Below, piece after piece: positions 1-11,955 of a stretch of 64,000 nt of DNA. The translations under genes were made by a program, and so were the position numbers. Origin of the DNA: Mermis nigrescens (taxonomy: Eukaryota > Nematoda > Enoplea > Mermithida > Mermithidae); contig JAVLUZ010000656.1 of the NCBI GenBank assembly GCA_036768485.1, forward strand, positions 624,470-688,469, in the 5' to 3' direction. The notes beneath the pieces were generated by a model. That model made no database searches. It saw only the letters and a program-made list of their open reading frames with translations, and was not told the DNA's origin. Numbering within the stretch: position 1 is the stretch's first letter; each line of letters opens with the position of its first letter.

Positions 1-243
1 CAGGGTTCGTACTTACCTATCCATTGCATTTGTAATTAGGGTAAGTACCTACAGCCGGTTGATATTTTGCGTTGCACACAACTAATCGATATTTCAAAAA
101 ATCTGTACAAATCCCAGCATGAGCAAGCACACTTCGCATCTATAACTATTAGAATGTACTAGTACTTGCGATCGACTACATAGGTTGTCAAATGTAACGG
201 GTATGATGAATTTGAAGTACTTGTGCACTATATAAAATTCAGT

Positions 244-745
244 CAGTGGATATTTGTAGGGAGGAGGGGGGCGGTCGTTGCCCCATCTTTTTCCGAAACA
301 GTCAAAAATAAGTTTAAAACTCGCTGCTCACGTGCACAGAATAACGGTTTCTCGCCGATTTGAATTGTCTATTTTTAGTCAAAATGATTTCTGGTGTAGA
401 ACTTGGCAAAAAATTTCATATTTTCAAACAATTTTGTGCAACATGTGCTCACACTTCTTGACTTTAGCTAAAACTCGGCGCGATGCGCCGGAAAATTCGT
501 AAAATTTCGATAGAAAGACGTTTTGAGACTCGAATAATTCATTACTTTCTGTTCTTGCGGATTAAAGCATTTAGCGCATAGCGCAAATTTCTTTTAGAAT
601 TTATGCTTAAGAAGGAAAAATCACAAAATTATGGCTTCCAGATCCGAAAAGTCAATAAGTGTAATATACACGTGTCGATTTTGAGAAATCACTAATTGGG
701 GGGGTAGCCGCGTCAGCCCTAAGCTTCCCCTTAAATAAACCCCTG
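244..745. mobile_element. Family D hAT-like MITE, copy D1
   Basis: The left end begins CAGTGG and the right end reads CCTTAAATAAACCCCTG. This matches the D plan: CAGTGGCGGATCCA at one end, ATCCGCCCCTG at the other, with G/C-rich tracts just inside. CAGTGGCGGAT-type ends are known for hAT elements. The body holds the GC palindrome ggcgcgatgcgccgg near 477-492. No clear 8-bp duplication remains, so this copy is old or end-damaged. Confidence 0.6.
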
Positions 746-1099
746 CATATGTTCTAAGAATGGAATCATCGGACTCGAAATAGAAAATGTTTGATGAAAC
801 GAGAGTCAGGCTTAGAATTAATAAAATAAAAAATTTTGAACTGGACTATCGACGATTTCCTGACATTGGCAGAGTGCTATTGAAAACATCGAAAATTCTA
901 TAATCTGCATTTCATTTTATTACAAATATGTCAATAATTGAATTCGCTTTTTCTCACAAATAGCACAAAATTTAAAGCTATTCAGAATTATTATGCTCGT
1001 ACACACCATACCGGAGCGACTAATATAGTTTGCAGAAATGATTCTGATCGGTTTTGGTTAAGTTTTATTAAGACAAAATAAAAAAGTTAATACCCAAAA

Positions 1100-1345
1100 A
1101 TTTAACCCTTTCATTCGGAAACCTCAGATAAGTACTGAATTCAAATGCATAACAACCGCTCTAAACCCCAAGAGCTAAATTACCCTTGGGGTCAAATTAA
1201 CCCAAGGGTAGGGTTAAAATTGACCCTTGAGGGTTAGGTATAACCCTTACTCCGGAAACCAGCGATAAATTATTTAACCCTTATCTCGACAAATTTTATT
1301 GGATTTAACTCTGGGGTTAGTTTAACCCCTTTATTCGGAAGTCCA
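1100..1345. repeat. Family J palindromic AACCC-rich repeat, copy J1
   Basis: Repeated blocks of the type aacccttgagggttag alternate with ttaaccc and cattcggaaacc. A related block lies at 44990-45150. The blocks are mutually inverted, so the segment could fold. The AACCC runs are interspersed and imperfect, so this is not a telomeric array. No duplication was identified. Confidence 0.5.
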
Positions 1346-1424
1346 GCCCAGAAATGATAATGCGAATGCCATCATTCAGTAAACGCCACTGCGCTTATGA
1401 ATTGAATAATTAATACACATGAAG

Positions 1425-1586
1425 CAGGCACGTATCTGACCCTCCTATTTTGGGGGAACCAACACCAATTTTGGGGGGTCTAAGCCAGAAACAGCACAAA
1501 ATAACGTGTGAAAAAACCTATTCTTTCCTTTTTTCTGAATTTTGAGGGTTCCGGACCCCCCATTCCCCCCTACAGCTACGTGCCTG
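1425..1586. mobile_element. Family A hAT-like MITE, copy A1
   Basis: A 162-bp element with inverted ends CAGGCACGTA ... TACGTGCCTG. It is flanked by the exact 8-bp direct repeat ACATGAAG (1417-1424 and 1587-1594). The interior has G-run and C-run halves and no coding capacity. The TIR type and the 8-bp duplication fit the hAT superfamily. Two further copies lie at 59131-59559 and 63354-63516. Confidence 0.85.
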
Positions 1587-2639
1587 ACATGAAGAAGCTA
1601 ATTTTGCTTTCAAACATAAAACAGTGCGGGTCATAAAATATATTTAGTGCCAGAAATCGTTAACTAGAAGAGAGAAATGCATAGTCTTTTTGCACAAGCT
1701 TGATTTTGTAGTTTTAATCGCGCGCTTCAGGCTATATATATACAGTAAGCATGACACTCGGCGCGATGCCGGAAATTTTCCTGGGATATTTGCTGAAAAA
1801 TACGTTAAGAAGCGTAAAAAAGGTCATTATATCCGTTAGCACGTCGTGCGGCCAAAATCTTAATTAGCATAGGGCAACTTTCATTAGCGTGGTGCTAAAA
1901 AACCATGTATGGTACATAAATAAAAATAAAAATAATAAAATAGAAATAAGAAATTATTTAATAAAAAAATAAAATAGAAATAGAAATCATAAAATAAATA
2001 AAACTAGAAAAATGAAAAATAATAAAACGGTATAAAACAAAACAAACGGCACAGATGGTTCTTCAACACAAACATAGGTACCGACATTATTAATTATTTA
2101 TTCCACATGCCATTAACACTACTGTTGCTAAGAGTGCATTAAAAAAACCGCGTTCATACAAAAGTGTTTTCTGCTAAGGTCTAAAGATCTATGTATCTAA
2201 CCGATTTCAAAATAATGAAGCGTATTAGATAAACAATTTCACTACGCACCTATTTTGCAGAAAATGCCAAACATTTTTATGCACGTATGTGGTGCACCAC
2301 ATTGCAAAATAGCCGGAATTCGCACACGCTCTTATTCACTTTGTATTGTACGAAGAAAGCTCGAATTTAGCAAAACAGTTGCGTCTTTAGATGGAGCTAA
2401 TATAGCTACTTTTACTTTTTAAGCGGTTTTGCTCATTGTTGCAACGGGCTCAGCGTTTTAAATTTTCTAGATGGGGGCAGCCATATTGGAAAAAATACTC
2501 CAAGTTGTATTTGATCAAATACTTTATATTATTTTATGTTTAAGCACAATTCGAAAAGCGCAGAAAAAGGCTTTCAAATGCTTATTTGCTTGACTTGAAT
2601 AAGCGAAAAAATATTACGCTTAAATAGAGTTAAAATTTC

Positions 2640-2815
2640 GTTATTACACAGTTTCTGGCCGATGCACAGCATTTTCGAGGAAATTTTCAATTTTCATCCA
2701 TTTTTTCCCTTCATTTTGCCTCGTTCTCCCCAAAAAAATTTCCATTTTTTCATTCTGGGAATCTAGCCCTCCAACCCCCCCCCACGTGCACGTCTGGTCA
2801 TTCACTCCTGTACAT
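2640..2815. repeat. Family E repeat fragment
   Basis: Shares the E core: cacagtttctggccgat, then a T-rich stretch cattttgcct..., then a C-run ending near a gtgcacgtctggtc end. Related copies recur at 4.3-5.3, 25.2-25.7, 34.3-35.0, 40.7-41.8 and 62.8-63.0 kb. No TSD was identified. Confidence 0.5.
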
Positions 2816-3380
2816 TTATGGTTGCTGCACGTCCCAAAAGGCAGGTACTTTCCGATATACGTACGTAATTGTGAGAAAAGTGACTAATGGTACCTACCTA
2901 CCCACGTAATGTAATGTACACACGCATGTAGAAACCTTCATTTTGTAGGAATAGACCTAAGTAGTTGTTGATTAAAAGCTGCAAAACTACATATCTGGCA
3001 ACTCAATAGTAATAAATCCGCACTTTTCGAAATTTTACAATTTCTCGATAAATTTAAAAAAATAACAGATAAAGCTAATGCATTGATGGACCAGATTTTT
3101 AACTGCGAGACTTAGGCTGGAAAAAATTCTAAAACAAAAGGCACTATTTGATTAAATTTCCCATGGCAAACCACCGCACGAAATAATAAAAGGGGGAAAA
3201 CGTACATACATATGCATGTTAATCAATAATTATAGAATAAAACTTATTTCCTAAGCAATATTGCGAACTTAAAAAAATTGGTTTTTCGAAAATTGAATCT
3301 TTTATTTTTTGACAAGGAGTCAGGCAATATTCTTCGGAAGCAGGTCACCTATGCTGAGACGAGCGAATTTGGAAATTAGT

Positions 3381-3386
3381 TTTATT
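3381..3386 (-). promoter_or_regulatory. AATAAA poly(A) signal
   Basis: Minus-strand AATAAA about 118 nt downstream of the stop codon at 3504-3506. The spacing suits 3' end formation of the small secreted-protein gene. Confidence 0.4.
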
Positions 3387-3503
3387 GACCGAAATGAAGC
3401 AAAACAACGATATCGTTTAATATCCAATAAGAACCGGAATAGAGATAATTAAAATACGGAAAAGTTAAGAGCAAGTATTTTTTATGTACAAAGTATTACT
3501 TTT

Positions 3504-3755
3504 CTATTTATTTAATAATCTTTTGCGGAAAACTTCTTTATTGCCGATATTAGGTAGCAAGTGGTAAGTTTCGGCGTAATCATTCAGCATTCTCGATAAA
3601 GCCGAAGCTGGGCTGAGCTGTCGCTTTTGAATCGCACCTTCTGATGGGCTTAGAGCCTTAACATCGAGGTATGCATGCCTTGCGTAAGGTGTGCGAAGTG
3701 GGCGATTGGCTAGGCTTGTTATTGCAATAGCGAGCAAAAGTAACATGCGAATCAT
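3504..3755 (-). CDS. Small secreted protein, possible peptide precursor
   Basis: An 83-residue open frame starts MIRMLLLLAIAITSLANRP, a compact signal peptide with likely cleavage near residues 16-18. The rest has no cysteines. It carries a dibasic KR at about residues 44-45, followed by QLSPASALSRML, and an RKR near the end, so proprotein processing is possible. The start was chosen at the Met at 3755 rather than one 10 codons upstream. A good acceptor (tttattacag) ends at 3771, just before a 15-nt leader aatagacgatcaacc, which implies a spliced 5' UTR. A poly(A) signal follows about 118 nt after the stop. I do not recognise the family. It could be a neuropeptide-like precursor or a secreted effector. 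What is seen is the signal peptide, acceptor and dibasic sites; secretion and processing are inferred. Confidence 0.5.
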   Translation of the reverse strand: MIRMLLLLAIAITSLANRPLRTPYARHAYLDVKALSPSEGAIQKRQLSPASALSRMLNDYAETYHLLPNIGNKEVFRKRLLNK

Positions 3756-3881
3756 GGTTGATCGTCTATTCTGTAATAAACACATCTGTCATCACATGAA
3801 CATTGGGCCCGGCGATTTGAACCAGAAATGCACGTGGGTGACTTGGAGGCCTAGACCAGACATGCACATGGGAGTCGGGGC

Positions 3882-4287
3882 ATACATGATCTTAGGGGTT
3901 GGGGGTTTCAACCCCCAGAAAACTTTTAACCCCCCTCAAAAAATTTTCACCCCTCCCAGTATTGTCGTTTTTTTTAAGTTCCCAAAAATTTTCTAAAAAT
4001 TTGTAGAAAAGATGCTTTTAAAGCGTTTTAGCTATCTATAGTGTTGGAAAGTGCCAAATTTTCGGCGCTTCGCGCCATTATACTCATATTTTGACCATAT
4101 TTTGTTCAATTTGTTCTGACATTTTTGATTTTTTCGAAATTTTTTGTTTTCATGCTCTAGAAAGGTAGAGCATCGTCAGAAATGCTTAAAAACGATGTTT
4201 TGACTCGTACCTACCACTTTTGGATCCAAAAAGGCACTTTATAATTTCACCCCTCCCCCCAGAATTATTCTCATGCTGTGCTGTATG
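3882..4287 (+). mobile_element. Family C hAT-like MITE, copy C1
   Basis: A 406-bp element starting (c)atacatgatct and ending gctgtgctgtatg. It is flanked by the exact 8-bp duplication GTCGGGGC (3874-3881, 4288-4295). The centre holds cggcgcttcgcgcc near 4062-4077. Its open frames are not protein-like. Confidence 0.8.
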
Positions 4288-4295
4288 GTCGGGGC

Positions 4296-5285
4296 CCGGG
4301 GGTCTAGACCTTCTCCCCCAGAATGGAAAAATGATCAATTTTCTGAAGAAAATGAGGTAAAATGAAAGTTAAGACGGATGAAAATTGAAAACTTTCTTTA
4401 AAATCTTGAAGTTGACCAAGAACTGTGGAATAACTTAAGGGCAAATTAAAGACAAAGGGATTAAAATCAAAAGTTTTTTGACACATTTTTGAAATTGACT
4501 AGAAACTGTAGAAACCATCTTTTTCATTCTATTTTGGCATTTAAATCAGTTTTTAATGTCATTTTGATTAAAAACACTATCTGATTTATCCTCAGGCCAG
4601 CCATCTTGTGCATCACTCTGAGTAAATTTCGAAATTTCTTGTTTTTTGGACTTTCTGATATTAATGGATAGATAGATCTCAATGAAAAGTTTCGAAAATT
4701 GTGTTTCCCCTGTCATCAATTTTTTGACACTTTTTACCTTTAAAAATTTTTTTAAAGCTAGTTTAGATAAATGTTACCTTATATCGAGGCTCATTTCAGA
4801 AAACAGAATTTGCTGCAAGTATATAGTTGGTGCATAGCAAGAAACGTTTGAATATTGGGCTTTTTATCAATTTTTCCATTTTTTGACATGTTTCGGAGTT
4901 GGTATAGACGAATGATCGAAATCAGGTAAGTAGGTATATTAAAATCGTTTAAATCAGGGCGACAATTAGAATTCTTCAGCATTTTATAATGAAGGACAAA
5001 TACCAGGTAATAAGAATAAATACATGTGAGAAGTTGAGAGATCTAGGCTAACAAACAGCGCGGAAAATGGGAAATTTACTGGAAAAAATCAGGCAAAATA
5101 AAGGTGAAATATTTATGAAAATGAAAAATTTTCTGCAGAGGTGCTATAAATGATAAGGAACTACAGACTAAAATAGTGTTAACGCTAGTTTAGCATTAAT
5201 ATCAGTTTTTAGGGCTATTTTGGCTCGAAAAGACCCGCTGGGTGACGCTTTTTGACCGGTTGACCCCCAGACCGGCCATGCTGTG
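4296..5285. repeat. Family E copies, two or more adjacent
   Basis: Two degraded E units, about 4296-4610 and 5035-5285. Each has the series 'cagaatgg aaaa...ttttctg', 'aggtaaaatgaaag', a T-rich middle with 'agcattaatatcagttttta', and a C-rich end of the type 'gaccggccatgctgtgcat'. The segment between them (4610-5035) is AT-rich with no gene I can support. Confidence 0.5.
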
Positions 5286-5289
5286 CATC

Positions 5290-5706
5290 CATACATGATC
5301 TGGGGAAGGGGGATGTAGGAAACTTTTCACCCGGCAGGAAAATTTTCACTCCGTCCGAAAATTTTCCATCTCTCCCCACATAATTTGTGATTTCTCGAAA
5401 AGTCTCCGATTTTTTTAGAAATTCAAGGTGCTTTTTTAAGCATTTTTAGCTGTTTATTTGCTCAAAAGTGTCAAGTTTTCGGCGCTTTGCGCTATATACT
5501 CGTGCTTTGACTATATTCAGCGCAATTTATTAAACTTTTTTATTTCTTTTGAAATTTTCTTATGTTTTTATGCTCTAGGAAGATGGAGCATCGTCAGAAA
5601 GGCTAAAAAACGATGTTTATGACGCGCACCCACGAATTTTGTGTCCAAAAAAGGCACTTTAAGATTTCACCCCCGCCCCGTCTACGAATTCCATTGCTGT
5701 GCATGT
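5290..5706 (+). mobile_element. Family C MITE, copy C2
   Basis: Begins catacatgatctgggg, has central cggcgctttgcgct near 5480, and ends ttgctgtgcatgtc. It abuts an E unit whose end shares the gctgtgcat string. No clean 8-bp duplication is left. Confidence 0.65.
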
Positions 5707-6518
5707 CTGTGATCTATGGCAATACGTAATAATTATAAAATCAATGAATAAAACTAATTTTATCTATTACAATATACATTATAACAGCATGATAATAGTA
5801 AAAAGAATGAAAAAAATTATAGAAATGAAATGACAATCGTACATAAAATGCCCAGAAATTGATTACTCACCAAAAAATATCGCTCCGGTGATCAATGTCG
5901 AATCGTGAGCTCAACTTTTATTACTTTCACCTCGTGTGCTAGCCGACAGCTAATTTTGCAATGGATATTTCTCCAGCTAATCCTAACGTTTATTAGCCTA
6001 AGCAGCTAACTGCCGAAATTGATATCAAAAGCCTAAAAAATAAAAAGGGTTTTTTGTCGGTCGTTTAATCAATTTCCAGATTGATATTTACAAAACGAGC
6101 GGGCGTACAAAGCACTCGCACGTACAAAACGCCTCGGGGCAATCTGAATGAAACTTATTTATGAGCAATCGAAATCAGGATTTATCACAGTTTTTTTAAT
6201 GTAAAAGGGAAAATTGTCATTGATGCAGAAAGGAATCCCTTTTTTCATAGCTGATACTCTTAAGGGAGAATACGAATGAAGCATGCTCTGATTTACTGTA
6301 TGACCGATTTTTGCATAGGAATTAAAACAAGGACAATCGAATTAGTCTCTTAAGGTTTCAATTTGAGTGTACCATTTTAATTTTGGCACGAATAATTAGG
6401 TGATTGGTTTTGAAAAAGATGAGAGATATATTAATTTTGGTAACATTTTTAAGAGCTCATTCGACCTTTAGCGAAAAATAAAAGAATTAAAACATAAAAT
6501 TTCATCCATAGTTTTTAG

Positions 6519-6793
6519 CATAGTTGGGCAGCACCAAAATTCTAGGGGGGGGAGTGCACGATTTTTCAAAGGTCAAAAAATGTTCTTAAAAATAGCGGTG
6601 TGGCGAAAAAACACCATTTTTCAACGTTTCTCATCGAGCACCATCCATTGACATTAAAAAATTGGGAAAAAACAAAAAATATCTAAAAATTGAATTCTGG
6701 AGCTGGAGGTATTTTGGTTTCTGGGGTTATTCGGCCTTCTAAGAGGGTGCATATTCCCCCTCCCCGAAACCCCCATCTCCACGCCCACGTGTG
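6519..6793 (+). mobile_element. Family B hAT-like MITE, copy B1
   Basis: A 275-bp element running CATAGTTGGGCAGCACC ... CCCACGTGTG. The flanking duplication is GTTTTTAG (6511-6518) against GTTGTTAG (6794-6801), 7 of 8 matching. The interior has the B core: ccattgacattaaaaaattg..., then a G-rich segment, then a C-rich end. Confidence 0.8.
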
Positions 6794-7595
6794 GTTGTTA
6801 GGGGAGAAAGAAATTAAAAATCTTGGAATCGTTGAATGTTTGGGTTATTCCGAGTGGGCCATTTCAAGATCTGCACGTGTAACAGAAAAATTTTGGATTA
6901 TACGCTCTCAGAACGGGAAGATAAGAAAATTTCTGGAAAAACAAAGGCCAAAAATGAATAAAAATCATATACTTTATGATTGACGAGAAACCTATGATTG
7001 GTTTTTCGGGTCTGAAAATTTTCAAGCAGGTCCAAAAAATTGATGATAGTAAAAGCAAAAAAAATGATTTTCGACATTTTTCATCAAGCTTATTTATCAG
7101 TCGACTTCCACAATAAAAAATTAACAAGTATTTTCAGATATATGGAGTCAGTCAATTTTCGTAGAATGATTTCGACTGCGGTTCAGGAATATTTTGAAAA
7201 CACATCCGTCAGAAATGGAAACTTAAAACTGTTTCTAACACTGCCTCTGTTGAATCATTTGCCATGATGAATAAAATTCCCTTTCAGCCTTTTAGGTCTT
7301 AACAAGCGGAGAAGAAAATTTTATGGAATAAAGGCGAAATAAACTGAAAATTATTAAAATAATGTTTTTCTTAATAATTTCCAGTCATCAACAATCTTCG
7401 TACAATAAAGAGCACTAAAATTCGGGGGTCTGGGTGCTGTTGCGGATAACGCAATTTATTATTCAAAAATGATTGAACCTGTGCTATAAAATTGAATGAA
7501 TTATTAAACACTTTCTCGTGTAAAATGTTTTTTATATTTCCATATTATTCAAATTTTTTCCTGAGCTTAATTTATTATTCTAGAAAATATTTTTC

Positions 7596-7805
7596 TTATT
7601 CCTTTGTGAGCATTGCAAACTGAACGTTATGGGTGAAAAAGTTTAGCCATCGCTTGTTTCTGAAATCAGAGAATGTTTTCAAATAAGGTGCAGCTAAGAT
7701 ATCTTCAAAAAAACTGCTTTCGGTTGATTGGGAAAGGTGAAAGGGATAGCTGAAGTTACACATGAAGAACTTTTGATAATGTATGGGCATGATGCGCATT
7801 TCCAT
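7596..7805 (-). CDS. Hypothetical small protein, weak
   Basis: A 69-codon open frame whose ATG sits in a good context (cgaacaATGG). Its composition is mixed and protein-like, including SQSTESSFFEDILAAPYL. I see no signal peptide or domain. An acceptor-like ctctgatttcag lies inside it on the same strand, so the frame may be only partly exonic. Homology is unknown, and it could be chance. Confidence 0.22.
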   Translation of the reverse strand: MEMRIMPIHYQKFFMCNFSYPFHLSQSTESSFFEDILAAPYLKTFSDFRNKRWLNFFTHNVQFAMLTKE

Positions 7806-8164
7806 TGTTCGTCTGACTTAAATTGTTCATGTTTTGTAAGTAAAGTCGTCGTACCGTCATAGCAGCGAAAGGCCCAAAAACTTAGTTTACTAAATCCGAT
7901 TTACTTGAGATTGATCGTGGCCGGACGCTTAGGATTAAAGATAAGTGAATTTAAGTAAAATTCAAATAGAGAAAATCAATTTATACTTCTTGTCGTGAAT
8001 GAAAGGTACAAGTTTATAGATTGTAGACAGGGGGGTTGAATTTCATAATTAATTCACGTTTGCGTGCGACAGATGCCTAAAGTTGTAAGGAAACGTCTAA
8101 AATTTCATTTGAGTGTACGGGAGTATTCTTGAAGTCATGGGGTTCAATAACAATATACGTATAT

Positions 8165-8515
8165 GCAGTATGGGAATTCTAGGGGTGGGTCAGCCCCGAA
8201 AAAGTTCTAAGAAGTATGTTTTTAGGCTAACAATAAGAAGGGTAGTTTAAAAGTGTTTTTGACGCTCTAGACAACGCTCGTTCATTTATAAAGATAAAAA
8301 CAGGAAAAATTGGAAAACTAAATGAGTGAATTGAACGAAATATAGTCGAAAATTGAGTTTATTGCGCGAAGCGCAGAAAATTTGACACTTTTGAGTCAAA
8401 AGTTAGCTATAAACGCTTAAAACGGTTGTAACTTTGTGCGTTTTTTTAAAATCGGCGACTCTGGAGGGGAGTGACAGATTTGAGGTGCAACGCTTTCCTC
8501 TTATCCATTGATATT
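8165..8515 (-). mobile_element. Family C MITE remnant, copy C3
   Basis: Reverse-orientation C body with gcagtatgggaattctagg at one end, gcgcgaagcgcag at about 8364-8376, and tcggcgactctggaggg towards the other end. Termini are eroded. Confidence 0.55.
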
Positions 8516-9356
8516 GTACGCCTTATCTGAGGGGCCTGCAAGTTGCGGTGATCCCTTCTATGCGATGAATAAATAGGTTAACGCTTCAACTTTTACTTGC
8601 AGTATGTACATGTTCGAAATTCGTACAAAAATGATATTCAAAGTAAGATTCGAAATAATCAACAAATAAGTTGATAAGCGTTTAAAACGAAAGAGGTTTG
8701 ACGATGCTCGAATCTATGACGACGATACTAAGATACTGAATCTGGTCGAAATTCAGGGCATCAGTTTAAGAGTCTGAGCTCCGAAGATGTAATTTAAGGC
8801 GTCAGCTCAAGATAGGCTGATCTAATGGAATCAGCCAAAGGCTGAGCCTGGCGTCAGTAGCGAAGGCTGGCCACACACTTTGGCATCAGCACATCTAAAG
8901 CTGAGCCTTTTTCTTTATATCTTTCCGGTTTTATACTTATTGTCATCTCTGGTTTTTTCACCAGAAGCGCCTCTGTAAAACGCACTTGCTTTTGGTCAGG
9001 CTTGTTTTAAGTACCCCATATTTGGTGTACATAGGAATGTCGACCTTTTGACTGCCGTTTTTCATCTATTTCGGGAACTTACATGGCCTAGATGTTACCT
9101 TGTGCTACCTTTCTCCCCTCCGAGATGAGCAGCCACTTTATCGTAGTGGAGGGGTTTGAGTGCCTCAATGAATAACTGAGGAGCTGTGACTAAGAGCTGC
9201 TCCCCAGGGCTGAGTGGTTACTGGGCATGTCTGGTGGTTGGTGGCCGTCAGAAGTTGGCAGGGTGAGCCCACAAGGGATCACTAGGGCCCTGCTGGGACC
9301 CTAACTGTCAACTTGCTGAGTTTGTCAGCCATGAACCAACTCACTGTTCTATAACC

Positions 9357-10039
9357 ATGATGGAGTTATTAGAGACCGGCCCTCAGTATCCAAAAGACGA
9401 GGGTTCTAAAATCTCCGGAGACCCAGCCAGCACTGTATCATTGCAAGGCAATGTTGGTGGTCATGCTACTTGCAGCCCAACTAGTGGTGTGTTGTCACAG
9501 GGCATCACTGGTGGTCAAGCTACTTGTGGCTCCTCAGTTGCCATAGGGAACCAGGTGGCAGTTGAGGGACGATGCTACTGGAACACCTGCGAAGGGGACT
9601 CCTTTGGAGGAACTCTCGGAGAAACTGGGCTCCATAAATTTGCTGCAAGCAACTCACTGGGGCCCAGAAATGAATAACTTCTGTAAGCAGGCCTGCAAGT
9701 GCTGCCAGAGCCCTCCAGGGATCTGGCACTAACCTGCCCTAAGTTACAGGTTCTGATCCGAGCAGGGGCACTGGGCAGAACACTGCTCAGGAGGACCCAG
9801 CTCCCTCAGAATCTAGGGCAATTAGTAGTGGGGAGCACAGCAAGCAATTGCTGTTGCACACCCAACTCCTAAGCCCAACAAACAGGCCAAGCGTCGACAT
9901 CCCTAAGGATGACACGCCCACTAGCCTGACACAGCCAGCTAAAAGGTCTAAAAACCTTCTAGTTATAAAGCAGCAGTTGAGGAATCACTGCAAAGTTGGT
10001 ATTGTCGACTTCAGCAGCGGAAGGTGGCATTCCAGCTGA
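9357..10039 (+). pseudogene. LINE ORF1 (gag-like) remnant
   Basis: The first ATG after the leader (ataaccATGATGG) opens a 106-codon frame that stops at 9675-9677. A second open piece at 9848-10039 contains PKDDTPTSLTQPAKRSKN, a basic nuclear-localisation-like stretch common in LINE ORF1 proteins. I see no intact zinc knuckles. The placement between leader and endonuclease identifies it more than the sequence does. ORF1 proteins bind element RNA; this copy is truncated and cannot be full length. Confidence 0.5.
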
Positions 10040-10668
10040 TAAGCTTGGATACACTCATAGCTGTCTTAACTATAGCCTTGGATCAGGTCGCAAGCACTAG
10101 CAAGACCCTCCAAGGTTTCACTCTTCTGGCCTGTCACATGGCGTTTTGCAGACATGTGCAGATCAGTTCACTCTGGATTGGCTGAAGAATACCTTAGCTA
10201 ATCTCGATCCACCTTGGGAAGGGAGCTGATCTGCGCGTTTGCAGCAAATCAGAACTTCCCAAGTTGACCCAAGTTCACAGTGTTTTTCCTGGCTTAGCTG
10301 ACAGGGACTCTGTGTTTTCCAGACTGCAGAACCAGAACCCTGGTTTGTGCACTGGCCTTTGGAGAATCTACAAACGGGAGGAAAAAGAAGGTCAAACCTT
10401 CTTTGTCCCTGGGAGTGGACCATCCATCGGTCCAGGTGCTTAAGCAGTTGGACTTCAGGCCTTATTTCAAACTTGGGCGTGTCACTTTGATGACACATAC
10501 CAAGTTGGAATAAGCGCATAATTTGTATATAGATTAGGATGGTTGGTACTAGTACTCTCCCATCCCAATCAGTACTGGAATGATTCCAGGATCAACTTGC
10601 AAGCATAGCCAAGGTGCGACTGGCGTACTCTTAGTCGCTGCTCAGCAAAACTGCAGACAAAACTAGCG

Positions 10669-11370
10669 TTGATCCAGGAGCCTTGGATCTATAAGAACAA
10701 GGTATGTGGATTAAATGATAAACTATATACTGTGTTAGTAGGGACTGTGGTACAAGGACCAAGGGCTTATGCAGGTTTGTCTCTACGGAAACTTAACCCA
10801 GTGCTCCTCCAACAATTCAGCAACCGTGACATGGTGTCTGTTGAGTTAAGTTATAAAAGTGCAGGGCACTGGCGTAACATCATTGTTACATCAGCATACC
10901 TGCCTTTTGACTCTCCTCATTTACCTCCAGGTAGTAGCTTTTCTCTCTGGTTGACTACTGCAGTAAAAGCAGATACCACTAATTATTGGGTGTGACGCCA
11001 ATGTCTCACCACAACTTGTGGGGCAGCAGCGATACTAACAAACGTGGACTGCACTTGCTGAATATTTAGCCTCAACCAATTTAATTTTATTAAATAGGGA
11101 AGCGAACCTACATTTGTTAGTGGCAAAGAGACAGGAGGTTATTGATCTAACCTTATGTTCTCTCGACCTCACTAATGATATTAGAAACTGGCATGTCTCA
11201 CAAGAGGAGTCTCTATCTGACCACAGACAGATACGCTTCTCTTTACATGCTGATTCCTTTCTTCTAGGCTGTACAGGAATCCAAGGTCCACTAATTGGGC
11301 TCTTTTTAAGCAGCACCTTAGTAGTCGCTTGGGTTCTTGGGCTCCTAGTTGCTCAACAAAAGAGGACGTA
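10669..11370 (+). pseudogene. LINE ORF2, apurinic-like endonuclease domain (broken)
   Basis: Begins with the typical LINE start IQEPWIYKNKVCGL, whose E is the metal-binding glutamate. It continues to VTSAYLPFDSPHLPP. Near 10990 the frame shifts: GCDANVSP, the D/N catalytic motif, is read in another frame. The C-terminal part has RQEVIDLTLCSLDL and SLSDHRQI, where SDH holds the catalytic histidine. The domain nicks target DNA for target-primed reverse transcription. At least two frameshifts and an in-frame stop separate these motifs, so this copy is inactive. Confidence 0.8.
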
Positions 11371-11955
11371 GAGGGTGCTGTTGACTTTTGTACAGCAAGC
11401 ACTTACATCCTCATATGAGAACTCCTGCACATTACAGAGGTAAAGAGCAAACCTATTCCCTGGTGGAATAGGGAGCCCCAAGACCTCCGTAAGAAAAGTA
11501 GGAGAGCTTGGAATCAAGCGAAATTATCTCAATCAATTTCCGATTGGGCTGATTACCGCAAGGTTCGACAGGAGTATAAGCATCTTATACGCATTAGAAA
11601 GCAATTGTGCTGGCAGGACTACTGCTCCAACATTGAAAAAATGTCGGATGCTGCTAGGCTTCGCCGCATTTTATGTAAACCTCAAGTAGGTGAAGTTGGC
11701 TCATTAAAACTACCTTCGGGTCAGTATACACTCAACCGATAGGAAACCCTGCTTCACCTTCTTGACACTCACTTTCCTGGCAGCTTTGCAGTTGGAAATG
11801 AGGCATATCCGGACACATTGGGCCCAACTCAGTTTTTCTGGCTTTGGTGACCAAGTTCTGGCCTGCAGGGTGATAACACCTGATAAGGTTCGCTGGGCTG
11901 TAAAGTCCTTCGAACCCTACAAGACTCCAGGGTTGATGGCATTTTTCCAGCTCTT

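Noticed and set aside
1100..1345. Interstitial telomere
   Set aside because: AACCC words are scattered in inverted blocks, not a tandem TTAGG-type array.
9520..11402. Antisense frames within the LINE
   Set aside because: They are shadows of the LINE ORF1 and endonuclease region.
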